A DNA stretch of 64,000 bases from Polyangium mundeleinium (GCF_028369105.1 NZ_JAQNDO010000001.1:1178001-1242000); one strand, 5' to 3'; counted from the stretch's first letter, positions 1 to 9,030 are shown. Notes: a model not told the origin generated them from the letters alone. Numbers and translations: made by a program.

Positions 1-2
1 CG

Positions 3-2141
3 TCGGACGATGGGGCGTGGACGCTGGGAATGCGCGCGGCGGGCGTCGGCTGCGAGAGTCAGGGGACGGAGCTCGGCGCGGCGCAGGCAGAGGCAACCGG
101 CAACCGGGTTCGTTATGGTCGTGAGGGCCTGGAAGAATGGTACGTGAACGGGCCGCTGGGGCTCGAACAGGGGTTCGTCCTCGGCGCGGCGCCGTCGTGC
201 GCCGGGACGAAGGTCGTGACGATCGAAACGGATGGGGAGCTGCGCGCGGCGCTCGTGGACGAGGATGGCGACGGGCGCGGGGAGGCGCTGACGTTCCGGG
301 ATGACGAGGGCCACGCGGCGCTCGGGTATACCGACCTTTATGTGAAGGACGCAGCGGGTCGAACGCTCCCCGCGTGGTTGTCGCTCGAATCGGGGCGTGT
401 CGCGGTTCACGTGGATGACGCTGGGGCGGTCTATCCTGTGGAGATCGATCCGTTGATCGCGACCCAGCAAGCGAAGCTCCTGGCGAACGACGGGGCCGCG
501 AGTGCCCGCCTGGCCGGTGTGGTCGCGCTTTCGGGGGATACGGCGCTCCTCGGGACCTACGGAACGGATGTCAATAGGGCCTACGTGTTCGTGCGCAGCG
601 GCGGCGTCTGGACCGAGCAGGCGAAGCTTCAGGCGAATGACGGCGCGGCGGGCGACCGGTTCGGCCGCGCGGTCGCGCTTTCGGGGGACACGGCGCTCGT
701 GGGCGCTTATCGGGACGCAGACCTCGGCGAGGACGCGGGTTCGGCCTACGTATTCGTGCGAGACGCTGGCATCTGGACGCAGCAGGCGAAGCTCCTGGCG
801 AACGACGGGGCGGCAGGGGATTGTTTTGGCGGCGTGGTCTCGCTTTCGGAGGACACGGCGCTCGTGGGCGCGTACGGCGACGACGACAAGGGCTCGAATT
901 CCGGCTCGGCCTACGTGTTTGCGCGGAATGGAGGCGTCTGGACGCAGCAGGCGAAGCTCCTGGCGAACGACGGGGCCATGGAAGACTATTTGGGCGACTC
1001 GGTCGCGGTCGCGGGCGATACGGCGCTCGTGGGGGCGCCCGGGGACGACGACAAAGGCACGTTCTCCGGCTCGGCTTATGTATTCGCGCGGAATGGGGGC
1101 GTCTGGACGCAGCAGGCGAAGCTTCTGGCGAACGACGGGGCGGCGACCGATTCTTTCGGGGATGCGGTCGCGCTCTCGGGGGACACGGCGCTCGTGGGTG
1201 CGTACGGCGATGACGACAAGGGCTCGAATGCCGGCGCGGCCTACGTGTACGTGCGGAGCGGCGGGGTATGGGCGCCGCAGGCGAAGCTCGTGGCGAACGA
1301 CGGGGCAGCGGGGGACGAATTCGGCGCGTCCGTCGCAATCGCGGGGGACACGGCGCTCGTCGGTGCGTACCTGGACAGCGACGAGGGCGCGGAAGCCGGC
1401 TCAGCGTACGTGTACGCGCGGAGCGGCGGGGCGTGGGTCCAGCAGGCGAAGTTGCTTGTGAACAACAGCGCGGCTGATCAGAGCGGCACGTCGGTCGCAA
1501 TTTCGGGAAACACGGCGCTCCTCGGGGCTCCAGGGGACGCGGACAAGGGCAACAATGCCGGCGCTGCCTACGTGTTCGTCCTGGCGTCGAGCCAGGGGGA
1601 TGCGTGCGCGGCTTTCGCAGAGTGCGCGAGCGGCTTTTGCGTGGACGGCGTCTGTTGCGACACGGCGTGCGGCGGAGGCGCGACTGGTGATTGCCAGGCG
1701 TGCAGCGTCGCTGCGGGAGCGGCGGTGGACGGGACGTGTGCGCCGCTGTCGGCCGGTATCGAATGCCGTGATTCCGCAGGTGTGTGTGACGTGGCCGAGG
1801 CGTGCGACGGGCAAACCGGGGAATGTCCTGCGGACGGCTTCGTGGTTGATGGAACTCCCTGCGCGGATGGCGTGTGTGAAGCCGGCGCGTGTATGACCGG
1901 TATGGGCGGTGCGGGTGGTGCCGGAGGAATGGATGGCGCAGGCGGGACCGGCGGTGCTGGTGGAATGGGCGGTGCTGGTGGAATGGGCGGTGCCGGCGGT
2001 GGAGGCGTGGGCGGTGGCCAGACCTCCGAAGAGGGCGGCTGCGGATGCCGCACGTCGCCGCAGAAAGGGCACTCGCCCGCGCTGACAATGCTCGGGCTCG
2101 GGCTTCTCCTCGCATGGCGGCGGCGCGTCCGGCGCGCGTGA
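3..2141 (+). CDS. FG-GAP repeat surface protein with MYXO-CTERM tail (5' partial)
   Basis: The reading frame is open to the window edge: in-frame codons before the first ATG at 30 read SDDGAWTLG, so the true start is probably upstream. After about 150 residues of lead, seven tandem repeats of about 55 residues follow. Each opens with QAKL-ANDGAA, has a core like VALSGDTALVGAYGDDDKG, and closes with SAYVFVRSGGVW. This is the FG-GAP/integrin-like beta-propeller pattern common in Polyangiaceae exoproteins. A Cys-rich block (about residues 540-640, with CVDGVCCDTAC), a Gly/Met-rich linker and a C-terminal MYXO-CTERM signal follow: Cys pair GCGC, a hydrophobic stretch, then RRRVRR. It should be exported, with the tail processed at the cell surface. 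Its ligand is unknown. It is convergent with the kinase gene that ends at 2201. Confidence 0.85.
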   Translation, partial: SDDGAWTLGMRAAGVGCESQGTELGAAQAEATGNRVRYGREGLEEWYVNGPLGLEQGFVLGAAPSCAGTKVVTIETDGELRAALVDEDGDGRGEALTFRDDEGHAALGYTDLYVKDAAGRTLPAWLSLESGRVAVHVDDAGAVYPVEIDPLIATQQAKLLANDGAASARLAGVVALSGDTALLGTYGTDVNRAYVFVRSGGVWTEQAKLQANDGAAGDRFGRAVALSGDTALVGAYRDADLGEDAGSAYVFVRDAGIWTQQAKLLANDGAAGDCFGGVVSLSEDTALVGAYGDDDKGSNSGSAYVFARNGGVWTQQAKLLANDGAMEDYLGDSVAVAGDTALVGAPGDDDKGTFSGSAYVFARNGGVWTQQAKLLANDGAATDSFGDAVALSGDTALVGAYGDDDKGSNAGAAYVYVRSGGVWAPQAKLVANDGAAGDEFGASVAIAGDTALVGAYLDSDEGAEAGSAYVYARSGGAWVQQAKLLVNNSAADQSGTSVAISGNTALLGAPGDADKGNNAGAAYVFVLASSQGDACAAFAECASGFCVDGVCCDTACGGGATGDCQACSVAAGAAVDGTCAPLSAGIECRDSAGVCDVAEACDGQTGECPADGFVVDGTPCADGVCEAGACMTGMGGAGGAGGMDGAGGTGGAGGMGGAGGMGGAGGGGVGGGQTSEEGGCGCRTSPQKGHSPALTMLGLGLLLAWRRRVRRA
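463..1587 (+). repeat. Seven tandem ~165-bp repeats coding FG-GAP units
   Basis: The unit recurs with the near-constant motif caggcgaagctcctggcgaa at its start and gacacggcgctcgtgggcgc in its middle. Units 3-5 are the most alike, including the repeated GDDDKG segment, which suggests recent unit duplication. These are coding repeats, not a CRISPR array. Confidence 0.8.
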
Positions 2142-2154
2142 CCGTCTCCGGGTG

Positions 2155-2175
2155 CAAGACGAAAGAACCGTCTTG
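2155..2175. terminator. Possible bidirectional hairpin between convergent genes
   Basis: A 7-bp perfect inverted repeat (CAAGACG / CGTCTTG) with a 7-nt loop lies in the 59-bp gap between the FG-GAP gene (stop 2141) and the kinase gene (stop 2201). There is no T-tract on either side, so intrinsic termination is only a possibility. Confidence 0.35.
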
Positions 2176-2200
2176 ACCGCGCCGTCCGCGTTCTCGCCCC

Positions 2201-4315
2201 TTACTTGAACTTCACCGCGGCCGTCTTCGTCTCCCCCGCGTTCACGGTGACGGTCACGGTCTGCTTCCCCCTCTCGGAATGGACGAAAGTCACCGTGTGC
2301 GTCCCCGCCGGCACGGACAGGCCGACCTTGGGCGTGTTGCCCAGCGGCCGCCCGTCCAGCACTACCTTCGAGACTGGGATCGAGTTGATGTTGAGCGTCC
2401 CATTGCCTTGCGCTGCCTGGGGGGTTGCCGTGCCAACCGTGGGCGTCGTCGTCGGCAAGGGGCCCGGCGCTCGTGCGGGTTCTCCTGGCGTTGCGGCCGG
2501 GATGGCGCCGACCGCCTCCGCCACGGTGGGTGATTCGGTGGGAGGGGTCGACGCTGTATCCACGGACTTCGGCGGCTCGGCATTGGCAGGGCTCGGATGG
2601 TCCGGTCCCGCCGCTTCCATGGGAATCAGGACAGGGCTTTCTTCCCCTCGCTCCACGCTCGCAGAGACGAGCTTCTCGCCCTTTCCTGGCGCGATGACTT
2701 TGATGATGCGGTTTCCTGGCACGAGATCACCGACGACACACGGCGTCGTCCCGCACCGCTCCTGACCATCCACGTAAATCGCGACCTTGCCGAGATCACG
2801 GCCGGTGACCTCGATCCGGAGCCCTCCTGTTTTCGGCGTCAGCACGAATGCCGCGAGACTCAAGGCCGCGAGCAGCGTCGAGACGCCAAGCACGATTCCA
2901 AGCTTCTTCGAAGCACTTCCCGGGGTCGGTGGGTTCGTCGCGGCCAGACCGTGTGTCGTCGTGGCCGATTGAGGGACCGATGGCAGCGCGGGCCGCGGCT
3001 CCGATGCCATCGGCGTATGCGTCGAGGACGTGGAGGAATACGCGGGACCAACCTGCGCCGGGGTCGAGGGCAGCGGCGCGCGGGCCGTCGGCGGCAGAGG
3101 GACTTCGATGGGAGGAGGCGGCGCTGCGCGGAGTTCGGGCGGCATCGCCTGCAGCGGCAGCGTTTGCAAAACGGCCGCGCGAGGCTTCTGTGGCTGGGGG
3201 GGCGGCACAGCCGTCTGTTCGGGAACAGGGTAGAGACCCGGTGGAAGCACGGCCGTCTGCACGGGCGGAGGGGGCATGGAGGGCGGCTTGGGCTGGAGCG
3301 GCATCGTCGCGCGCATCGATGCTTGCTTCGTGAGGCCAAGCAATGCGTGCGGGCGAATCTGCTGCGTCTCTCCGTCGTCGTACCCGCTGTCGAGTAGGGT
3401 GGCGAGCTCTCGGACGGCCTTCGCGGCGCTCGGCCATCGCTCGGTGGCGTTTTTTCGGAGACATAGATCCAGCCATTCATCGAATCCTCGCGGGAAGAGG
3501 TGCGCTTTGAAACCCGCCCGAGCGACCGCGGACGGCGTCGGCTGGATGGCGACGCCCATCATGATGTCCGCGATGCTCCCCCGCTCCGAGCCCGTCCACA
3601 GATGGCCCGGCGGAGCGCCGAGCAAGAGCTCGTAGGCAATGACGCCGAGGGCCCATATATCGGTTTGGGGCGTGACGCCGTGCGAGATGTCGACCCCCAT
3701 CTTCGCGGCCATGGGCCGCATGGCCGCGCCGAGCTGCTCGGGTGCGGCATATGCGGGGGATCCGACCTGCGTGGCCGTTCCCTGGACGCCCTCCTCGAGG
3801 ACCTTGGCGATACCGAAATCGACGACCTTGAGCAGCGGGCTCTTGTCGCGTTCGTACGTGAGAAACAGATTCCCGGGCTTGAGATCGCGGTGAACGACGC
3901 CCGCCGCGTGGGCTTGTCCGAGGGCATCTGCGAGCTGGAGGAAGAGGATTCGCATGAGGCCCGGCGGCACGGGCCCACGCTGCTTGATGTACCTGTCGAG
4001 TGTATCGCCTTCGAGTAGCTCCATCGCGAGGAAAGGCACGCCGCGCTGTGGATCGATCCCGGCGTCGAACACGTCGACGATGTGCGGGTTTTTTCCGATT
4101 CGCGCGCCGATGCGCGCCTCTTGAACAAAGAGGTCGCGGATCTCGGTGCGCTCGATGAGCTGCGGATGCACGAGCTTGAGCGCGCAGGTCTTTCCGGTCC
4201 CGAGGTGCGTCGCGCGAAACACCGCGGCCATGTTGCCCTGCCCGAGCCACGAATCGACGCGATACCGCCCGGCGACGACGTCGCCAGGGGCCGCGGGTCC
4301 TCCCGTCGATGACAT
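2201..4315 (-). CDS. Ser/Thr protein kinase with C-terminal PEGA domains
   Basis: This is a Hanks-type kinase of 704 residues. The kinase domain (about 18-285) has the Gly loop GQGNMAAVF, in which the third loop Gly is Ala, the catalytic HRDLKPGN and the metal-binding DFGIAK. A Pro-rich linker (about 335-465) leads to one membrane span (about 472-495, LGVSTLLAALSLAAFVL). Two PEGA-like beta domains follow, about 500-565 (IYVDGQERCGTTPC) and 640-704 (VVLDGRPLGNTPKVGLSV, ending AAVKFK). The kinase domain is therefore cytoplasmic and the PEGA domains lie across the membrane. The start fits the kinase N-terminus with only a short lead. It is divergent from vgrG1, 345 bp away. A role in T6SS control, as for PpkA-type kinases, is possible but only inferred from position. 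Confidence 0.92.
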   Translation of the reverse strand: MSSTGGPAAPGDVVAGRYRVDSWLGQGNMAAVFRATHLGTGKTCALKLVHPQLIERTEIRDLFVQEARIGARIGKNPHIVDVFDAGIDPQRGVPFLAMELLEGDTLDRYIKQRGPVPPGLMRILFLQLADALGQAHAAGVVHRDLKPGNLFLTYERDKSPLLKVVDFGIAKVLEEGVQGTATQVGSPAYAAPEQLGAAMRPMAAKMGVDISHGVTPQTDIWALGVIAYELLLGAPPGHLWTGSERGSIADIMMGVAIQPTPSAVARAGFKAHLFPRGFDEWLDLCLRKNATERWPSAAKAVRELATLLDSGYDDGETQQIRPHALLGLTKQASMRATMPLQPKPPSMPPPPVQTAVLPPGLYPVPEQTAVPPPQPQKPRAAVLQTLPLQAMPPELRAAPPPPIEVPLPPTARAPLPSTPAQVGPAYSSTSSTHTPMASEPRPALPSVPQSATTTHGLAATNPPTPGSASKKLGIVLGVSTLLAALSLAAFVLTPKTGGLRIEVTGRDLGKVAIYVDGQERCGTTPCVVGDLVPGNRIIKVIAPGKGEKLVSASVERGEESPVLIPMEAAGPDHPSPANAEPPKSVDTASTPPTESPTVAEAVGAIPAATPGEPARAPGPLPTTTPTVGTATPQAAQGNGTLNINSIPVSKVVLDGRPLGNTPKVGLSVPAGTHTVTFVHSERGKQTVTVTVNAGETKTAAVKFK

Positions 4316-4660
4316 GAGGCGGGAGTGTACAGGGAGTGGGTTGGTAGGGGAAACTGGTACGGGTACTACGTTCGTGGAATTGACATGGGAGCGGAGTTGG
4401 TGGGTCCCTTGGGATGGGGGATGTGTGGGTGATGTGGTTACATGTTGACTTTTGCGGAGGTGATGAGGTGGGGGATGGCGGATCCAGGGATGGGGCTGGG
4501 TTGGGGCGTACTAACTCGTTGAACTTGCTTGGGATTGTTGTGGTGCATACGAGAGTGTTCACGAGCAAACCCTGAGGTTTGGTAGGGTGAGATGTCGCGG
4601 AGCCTGGGCGCGGTGTACCGGTGCGAACATGGGTCGCCGCGGGAGTAAGGAAGAGGCTGT
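4316..4660. promoter_or_regulatory. Divergent intergenic region, kinase / vgrG1
   Basis: These 345 bp hold no credible gene. The plus strand is strikingly G-rich and runs lower in C than the flanking genes. The region must contain the promoters for both the kinase (leftward) and the T6SS island (rightward). A TTGACA occurs at 4380-4385, but no convincing -10 box is spaced from it. A purine-rich AAGGAAGAGG lies just before the vgrG1 ATG and can serve as its ribosome-binding site. Confidence 0.5.
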
Positions 4661-6880
4661 ATGGCGGTGCTGGAGTTGTCGCTGGAAGGGGGGGACGGGT
4701 CCCTTTCCGTTCGTCGCTTCTCGGTTCAAGAGGGGATCTCGAGCCTCTTCACCGTCTCCGTCTGGGCACGGTCGAGGAACGATAGCCTCGATCTCGACGC
4801 GATCGTGGGGAAGAGCGCCACGTTGCGCATCGTCGCCGGCTACAAATGGGCGCTGATGGGGGGAGCGCGGTACTGGACGGGCATCTGTAGTTACATGGAG
4901 CAGGTTCAGGCGGAGCCGACAGGGCTTTCGACCTACTACCTACGGATCGTGCCAAGGGCCTGGCTCATGACGCAGCGTCGGGGTCACCGCGTCTACCAGC
5001 ACATGTCGATCCCCGACATCGTCGACGCGCTGCTGGGCGAGTGGGGCCTCGAGAAGGAATGGCAGATCGACCGGGCCCAGTACCCGAAGCTCGAGTACAA
5101 GGTGCAGTACGGCGAGAGTGACTACGCCTTCGTGAGCAGGTTGCTCGAAGAGGCAGGTATCGCGTTCGTCTTCCCGGACAACGACACCAAGGGCTCGCTT
5201 CTGGCGTTCAGCGATCGGCTCCACGCCGGCAAGCCCCGGGCTGCGCCACCGATCCACTTCGTGGACAACCCGAGCCAGGCCGCGGAGAAGGAGTTCGTCA
5301 CCGAGGTCCGCATCGCTTCCGAGGTTCGCCCCGGCGCTCACACGGTTCGCGATTACGACTTCCGCAACCCCGCGTTCCAGCTCTTCGGCGAGGCGACGAA
5401 GGCGTCTTCCCCGGAGGACATGTACGAGCAGTACCAATACGATCCCGGCTCGTTCCTGGTCGAGGGAGGGAAGGGCGGCGATACGCCAGTCGCTGATGAC
5501 AAGGGGGTCGCGCGTTACGAGCAGAAGTACGGGCAGGACCTTGCCGAGCGCGTGCTTTTGTCGACGCGCGCGGACAAACGTAGCGTCACGTTCGACACGA
5601 ACACGATCGATCTCTGGCCTGGGCAGATTTTCTCGATCGAGAACCATCCGCACGCAGAGATCGGCGCCGAGCAAAAGCTCTTGGTCGCGGAGTTCTCTGC
5701 ACAGGGCACGCCGGACGAAGAATGGAGCATGTCCGCGCGCGCCTTGTTCGTGGATTCCAAGGTGCCCTACCGGCCGCCGATCAAGACGCCGAAGCCGACG
5801 GTGTACGGCGTTCAGAGCGCGACGGTCGTGGGCCCCAAGGGCCAGGAGATCCACACGGACGAGTTTGGTCGAGTGCGGGTTCAATTCCCCTGGGATCGCG
5901 AGGGCAAGCATGACGACCGATCCTCATGCTGGATTCGCGTCAGCCAGGGATGGGCGGGCGCGGGGTTCGGCATGATCATGATTCCGCGCATCAACCAGGA
6001 AGTTTTGGTCGGCTTTCTGGCTGGGGACCCGGATCAGCCCATCATTGTGGGGCGCGTGTACAACGCAACGAACCAGGTGCCCTACAAGCTGCCGCAACAC
6101 AAGACGCGTAGCACGTGGAAGAGCGACTCCTCGCTCGGTGGCGGCGGGTTCAACGAGGTCATGTTCGAGGATCTCAAGGGAAAGGAGCTCGTCTACGTGC
6201 AGGCGCAGAAGAACCTGCGCAAGCTCGTGAAGAACGACGAGACCATTACCGTCGGTAACAACCGCCAGAAACTCGTGGTCGTCAACGAGACCGAGACGAC
6301 GGGGGCCAACCGCACGGAGGTGACGGGCGCGAATCGTACGGAGATCACCGGGGCGAATCGCACCACGGTCATCGGGGGCAATCGCAGCAAGCAGATCGCC
6401 GGCGACGAGATCGAGCGCACCGATGGCAACCTCGTCATCTACATCGGCAAGAACCAGGACATCGTCATCAAGCAGACGAAGCGCGAGCAGATCGAGGGCG
6501 ACAGCCATCTCCGGGTCAAGGGCAAGCGCAACCAGCGGATCGACGGCAACCAATCATTGACGGTAAAGAAGAACCGGCAGGAGAAGGTCGGCAAGAATCA
6601 CGCGATGGAGGTGGGCGAGGAGATCCACCTCAAGGCCGGCACCGCGCTGGTGATCGAGGCGGCGAAGGACTTGACCCTCAAGGGGCCGGGGGGGTTCATC
6701 CGGATCGACGCGGGTGGCATCACGATTAAGGGCAACATCGTAAACATCAACAGCGGTGGGTCGCCTGGGTCCGGGAGCGGTGCGAAACCGGAGGAGCCGG
6801 CCGAGGCTGTCGAAGCGGTCATCGAGGCACCGGAGAAGCCGGTGCCGGACAACGTGGCCGTCACGGGTTTGGCGCAATGA
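4661..6880 (+). CDS. vgrG: T6SS spike protein VgrG (copy 1)
   Basis: The 739-residue protein has the full VgrG layout. A gp27-like base covers about residues 1-380 (opens LSVRRFSVQEGISSLFTVSV; includes LEYKVQYGESDYAFVSRLLE). A gp5 OB-fold lies about 388-475 (KGQEIHTDEFGRVRVQFPWD). A long beta-helix of repeats such as GANRTEVTGANRTEITGANR runs about 480-690. A short Pro/Glu-rich tail (about 695-739) has no effector domain, so this copy is a structural carrier. VgrG trimers cap the Hcp tube and carry PAAR and effectors out of the cell. It heads a plus-strand run with PAAR and an adaptor, 21 bp before the PAAR gene. Its first 690 residues are closely similar to VgrG at 11202. Confidence 0.96.
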   Translation: MAVLELSLEGGDGSLSVRRFSVQEGISSLFTVSVWARSRNDSLDLDAIVGKSATLRIVAGYKWALMGGARYWTGICSYMEQVQAEPTGLSTYYLRIVPRAWLMTQRRGHRVYQHMSIPDIVDALLGEWGLEKEWQIDRAQYPKLEYKVQYGESDYAFVSRLLEEAGIAFVFPDNDTKGSLLAFSDRLHAGKPRAAPPIHFVDNPSQAAEKEFVTEVRIASEVRPGAHTVRDYDFRNPAFQLFGEATKASSPEDMYEQYQYDPGSFLVEGGKGGDTPVADDKGVARYEQKYGQDLAERVLLSTRADKRSVTFDTNTIDLWPGQIFSIENHPHAEIGAEQKLLVAEFSAQGTPDEEWSMSARALFVDSKVPYRPPIKTPKPTVYGVQSATVVGPKGQEIHTDEFGRVRVQFPWDREGKHDDRSSCWIRVSQGWAGAGFGMIMIPRINQEVLVGFLAGDPDQPIIVGRVYNATNQVPYKLPQHKTRSTWKSDSSLGGGGFNEVMFEDLKGKELVYVQAQKNLRKLVKNDETITVGNNRQKLVVVNETETTGANRTEVTGANRTEITGANRTTVIGGNRSKQIAGDEIERTDGNLVIYIGKNQDIVIKQTKREQIEGDSHLRVKGKRNQRIDGNQSLTVKKNRQEKVGKNHAMEVGEEIHLKAGTALVIEAAKDLTLKGPGGFIRIDAGGITIKGNIVNINSGGSPGSGSGAKPEEPAEAVEAVIEAPEKPVPDNVAVTGLAQ

Positions 6881-6901
6881 GGTACGGGGAGGAGTGAGAG
6901 C

Positions 6902-7288
6902 ATGCCTCCGGCGGCGCGAATCACGGATATGCACGTGTGTCCCAAGGTGGAACCTGGGCCGGTTCCTCACGTCGGGGGGCCTGTCGTCGTCGGCGAACCG
7001 ACCGTGTTTATTGGCTTTCAGCCGGCGGCGCGGGTGGGCGACAAGCTCGTGTGCGTGGGCCCGCCGGACTCCGTGTCGCGGGGGGAGCCGACGGTGCGGA
7101 TCGGCGGAAAGCATGCGGCGCGGATTGGTGACCCGACGTCGCATGGGGGGATCATCGTCAAGGGGTGTCCGACGGTGTTGATTGGGTCGTCGGCGCAGGC
7201 GGATACTTTGCGGACGGATAAGCCGTTTTGCGAGGATTGCGAGCGGAAGCGCAAGGCGCAGGAAAAGAAGAAGGCGAAGGGGAAGTAA
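6902..7288 (+). CDS. PAAR-domain T6SS spike tip
   Basis: The 128-residue protein is PAAR-like throughout. It opens PPAARITDMHVCPKVEPGP, and PAAR-type turns recur (VGGPVVVGEPTVFIGFQPAARVGDK; ARIGDPTSHGGIIVKGCPTV). His and Cys residues (H11, C13, the His of SHGG, the Cys of KGCP) fit the zinc site of PAAR cones. A Lys-rich tail (KRKAQEKKKAKGK) ends the protein and there is no fused toxin. PAAR sharpens the VgrG trimer and often helps recruit cargo. The gene sits 21 bp after vgrG1 and 12 bp before the FHA-DUF4123 gene, which supports one transcript. Confidence 0.93.
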   Translation: MPPAARITDMHVCPKVEPGPVPHVGGPVVVGEPTVFIGFQPAARVGDKLVCVGPPDSVSRGEPTVRIGGKHAARIGDPTSHGGIIVKGCPTVLIGSSAQADTLRTDKPFCEDCERKRKAQEKKKAKGK

Positions 7289-7300
7289 CGAGGGGTCGAG

Positions 7301-8233
7301 ATGCCGCGTCGCTTGATCGTGGAAGTCCGCTGGGGGCCGATGAAGGGTCGGAAGGCGTTGATTGGCGCCGGAGCATCGCTACGCGTCGGCCGGACCGAGT
7401 GGTCGGATTTGATTCTTCCTCACGACAAGGGTCTCTCGCGTCGCCATTTCACGCTGAGCTGGGATGGAGAGCGAGGGACGCTCCGGGATGAGGAGACGGT
7501 CGAGGGCACGTATCTCGATGGGCAACGCGTGAAATTCGGCGAGGTCGGGCACGGGACCTGGATTCGGGCGGGCGAGACGGATTTCATGGTGTACGTCGAG
7601 GACAAGATCCCCCCACAAGAGGAGGACGATCTCGACGAGGACGAGCCTGCGACCGAGGACGAGCGCTCGCTTGCGGGGGAGAAGCGGGCCGAGGAGGAGA
7701 AGCGCAGGGAGGCGGCCCGGATCGCGCTGGCGAAGTTGCGGGAGGAGTCGGGGAAGGAGCCGATGTACGCGATCCTCGATGCGGCGCGGGATGACCGGAT
7801 TCTGGAGTTGTTGCGGCAGTCGGCGGAGCCGTATCAGTCGCTGTACGAGGGGATCCAGGGGGAGCCGCTTGCGACGGTGGCGCCGTATTTGACGGGTCCG
7901 TTTCGGGATGATTCGGTGCTGCTCGATAGGCTCGTGATGGAGGGGTGGGGGCGACGGTGGGGGATTTTTGTGACGAGTCGGGAGGGGTTTACGGAGGTGA
8001 GGAGGCATTTTCGGCGGCTTTTGATGGTGGAGATGGAGGAGACGGGGGAGAAGGTATATTTTAGGTTTTATGATCCGTGGGTGATTAGCACGTTTTGGTC
8101 ATTCTCGTCGATGCGGCACCAACAAGCCGTGAAAGGCTTCAATCTCCTGCTTTTCGCGGAAGGGAACGGCCGCCAGTTCACGGTGCTGAATGTTCTCGAA
8201 CCTCGTTCCGGTGCAGGGGGCGCACGCCCGTGA
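7301..8233 (+). CDS. FHA-DUF4123 fusion, predicted T6SS effector adaptor
   Basis: An N-terminal FHA domain (about 18-105) has the RVGR turn and SRRH of the phosphothreonine-binding loop. The usual Asn-Gly is replaced, reading VEGTYLDG. An acidic, charged hinge (about 106-150) follows. The C-terminal part (about 152-305, PMYAILDAARDDRILELL, then YLTGP, WGIFVTS, a conserved R-H-x-R-R-L and FRFYDP) matches DUF4123 (Tap-1/TEC), the chaperones that load effectors onto a cognate VgrG. Known adaptors are usually DUF4123 alone, so an FHA fusion suggests loading could respond to Thr phosphorylation by one of the nearby kinases; that is inference. The next genes are a small helical protein and the effector. 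Codon choice shifts from G-ending to C-ending near 8100, inside the gene. Confidence 0.88.
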   Translation: MPRRLIVEVRWGPMKGRKALIGAGASLRVGRTEWSDLILPHDKGLSRRHFTLSWDGERGTLRDEETVEGTYLDGQRVKFGEVGHGTWIRAGETDFMVYVEDKIPPQEEDDLDEDEPATEDERSLAGEKRAEEEKRREAARIALAKLREESGKEPMYAILDAARDDRILELLRQSAEPYQSLYEGIQGEPLATVAPYLTGPFRDDSVLLDRLVMEGWGRRWGIFVTSREGFTEVRRHFRRLLMVEMEETGEKVYFRFYDPWVISTFWSFSSMRHQQAVKGFNLLLFAEGNGRQFTVLNVLEPRSGAGGARP

Positions 8234-8263
8234 TTGTAAAGAACCCTGCAGAGGATATCGACC

Positions 8264-8635
8264 ATGTTCAAAATAAGCGCTGAGGTCAGCCGCGGTCTTC
8301 AAGCGATCTTACATGAGCAGCTCGTGAGGGAGATCTACCAGTATCTGACCGAGGTGTTGCAGCGCGAAGAGCTAACCTGGTGTGAATCCAGCGATCAGGG
8401 ATTGCGCTTTGCTCAAGACGCAGCTGCGAGAGCAATGAGCTACGGGTTCACGACAGACAGACAGATCGCCAAGTTTGTCATGCTCTCGGCCTTGTTCGGA
8501 AGTGAATTTCATGAAATGCATGCCTGGGCCAGAGAATTGCTCTCACAAAGAGACGAGGTTGAGCCGGAAGTACTAATCGAATTGCTTGTTCTGGAAGCCC
8601 AATCGACTGCGGATGCAGGTGATCTGCGCGGATGA
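8264..8635 (+). CDS. Small helical T6SS-island protein, function unknown
   Basis: The 123-residue protein appears all alpha-helical, with no signal peptide or membrane span. The middle reads RAMSYGFTTDRQIAKFVMLS, followed by a LFGSEFHEMHAWARELL motif. From memory, short proteins with a YGxxxxxxVxxYxxL...FGxxFxxxPWA pattern are found between DUF4123 adaptors and effectors in other T6SS cargo operons, so a co-adaptor or effector-stabilising role is plausible. That is family-level recall, not proof. It lies 30 bp after the adaptor gene and 6 bp before the effector ORF. Base composition is clearly lower in GC than the vgrG genes, as in the disrupted effector, which fits an exchanged cargo module. 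Confidence 0.7.
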   Translation: MFKISAEVSRGLQAILHEQLVREIYQYLTEVLQREELTWCESSDQGLRFAQDAAARAMSYGFTTDRQIAKFVMLSALFGSEFHEMHAWARELLSQRDEVEPEVLIELLVLEAQSTADAGDLRG

Positions 8636-9026
8636 GACGCCATGGACAGAAAGCACTCCAACGCCAGCGAAGTCGCCTGCAACATCGATAAAAAATTCCC
8701 AAATGATAAGGATGGTAAAGTTGTTTGCGAATCCGAGGATTCGGTTATTCCAATGGTATTTCCGGATTTCCTTATCACCGTAGAAAAAAAGGATTTTTCT
8801 TGGAAGGAAAGAGCGGGGATAAAGGTTACGCCAGGAGTATCCATCGCCAGTGAAACTGACAAGGAGGTCAAGATCTCTGGGCTGGGGCACGCGGGGGTTC
8901 TGATTATCAACGGCAAGACCGGGGAGACTCGATACTTTGAATATGGTAGATATGATGCAGCGCGCATCGGACTCGTGCGTGAACATTCGGTGTCAGATGT
9001 GAAAGTGGAATCAGACGGCACGCCTA

Positions 9027-9030
9027 CTAG
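9027..9030. repeat. Target-site duplication CTAG (left)
   Basis: CTAG immediately precedes the left end of the IS and is repeated at 10561-10564 immediately after the right end. The palindromic 4-bp duplication marks the insertion point and restores the effector frame when collapsed to one copy. Confidence 0.85.

Noticed and set aside
463-1587. Regular ~165-bp repeats considered as a CRISPR or satellite array
   Set aside because: The unit is a coding multiple of three, encodes FG-GAP blades and has no unique spacers.
571-2157. 528-residue open frame antisense to the FG-GAP gene
   Set aside because: It is Arg/Pro/Ser low-complexity mirror of the tandem repeats.
4380-4385. TTGACA as a sigma-70 -35 box for vgrG1
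   Set aside because: No suitable -10 element lies 16-18 bp downstream, and it is about 280 bp from the start codon.
4661-6880. Prophage tail spike instead of T6SS VgrG
   Set aside because: No phage structural, lysis or integrase genes are nearby, while PAAR, DUF4123 and DUF2169 are T6SS-type partners.
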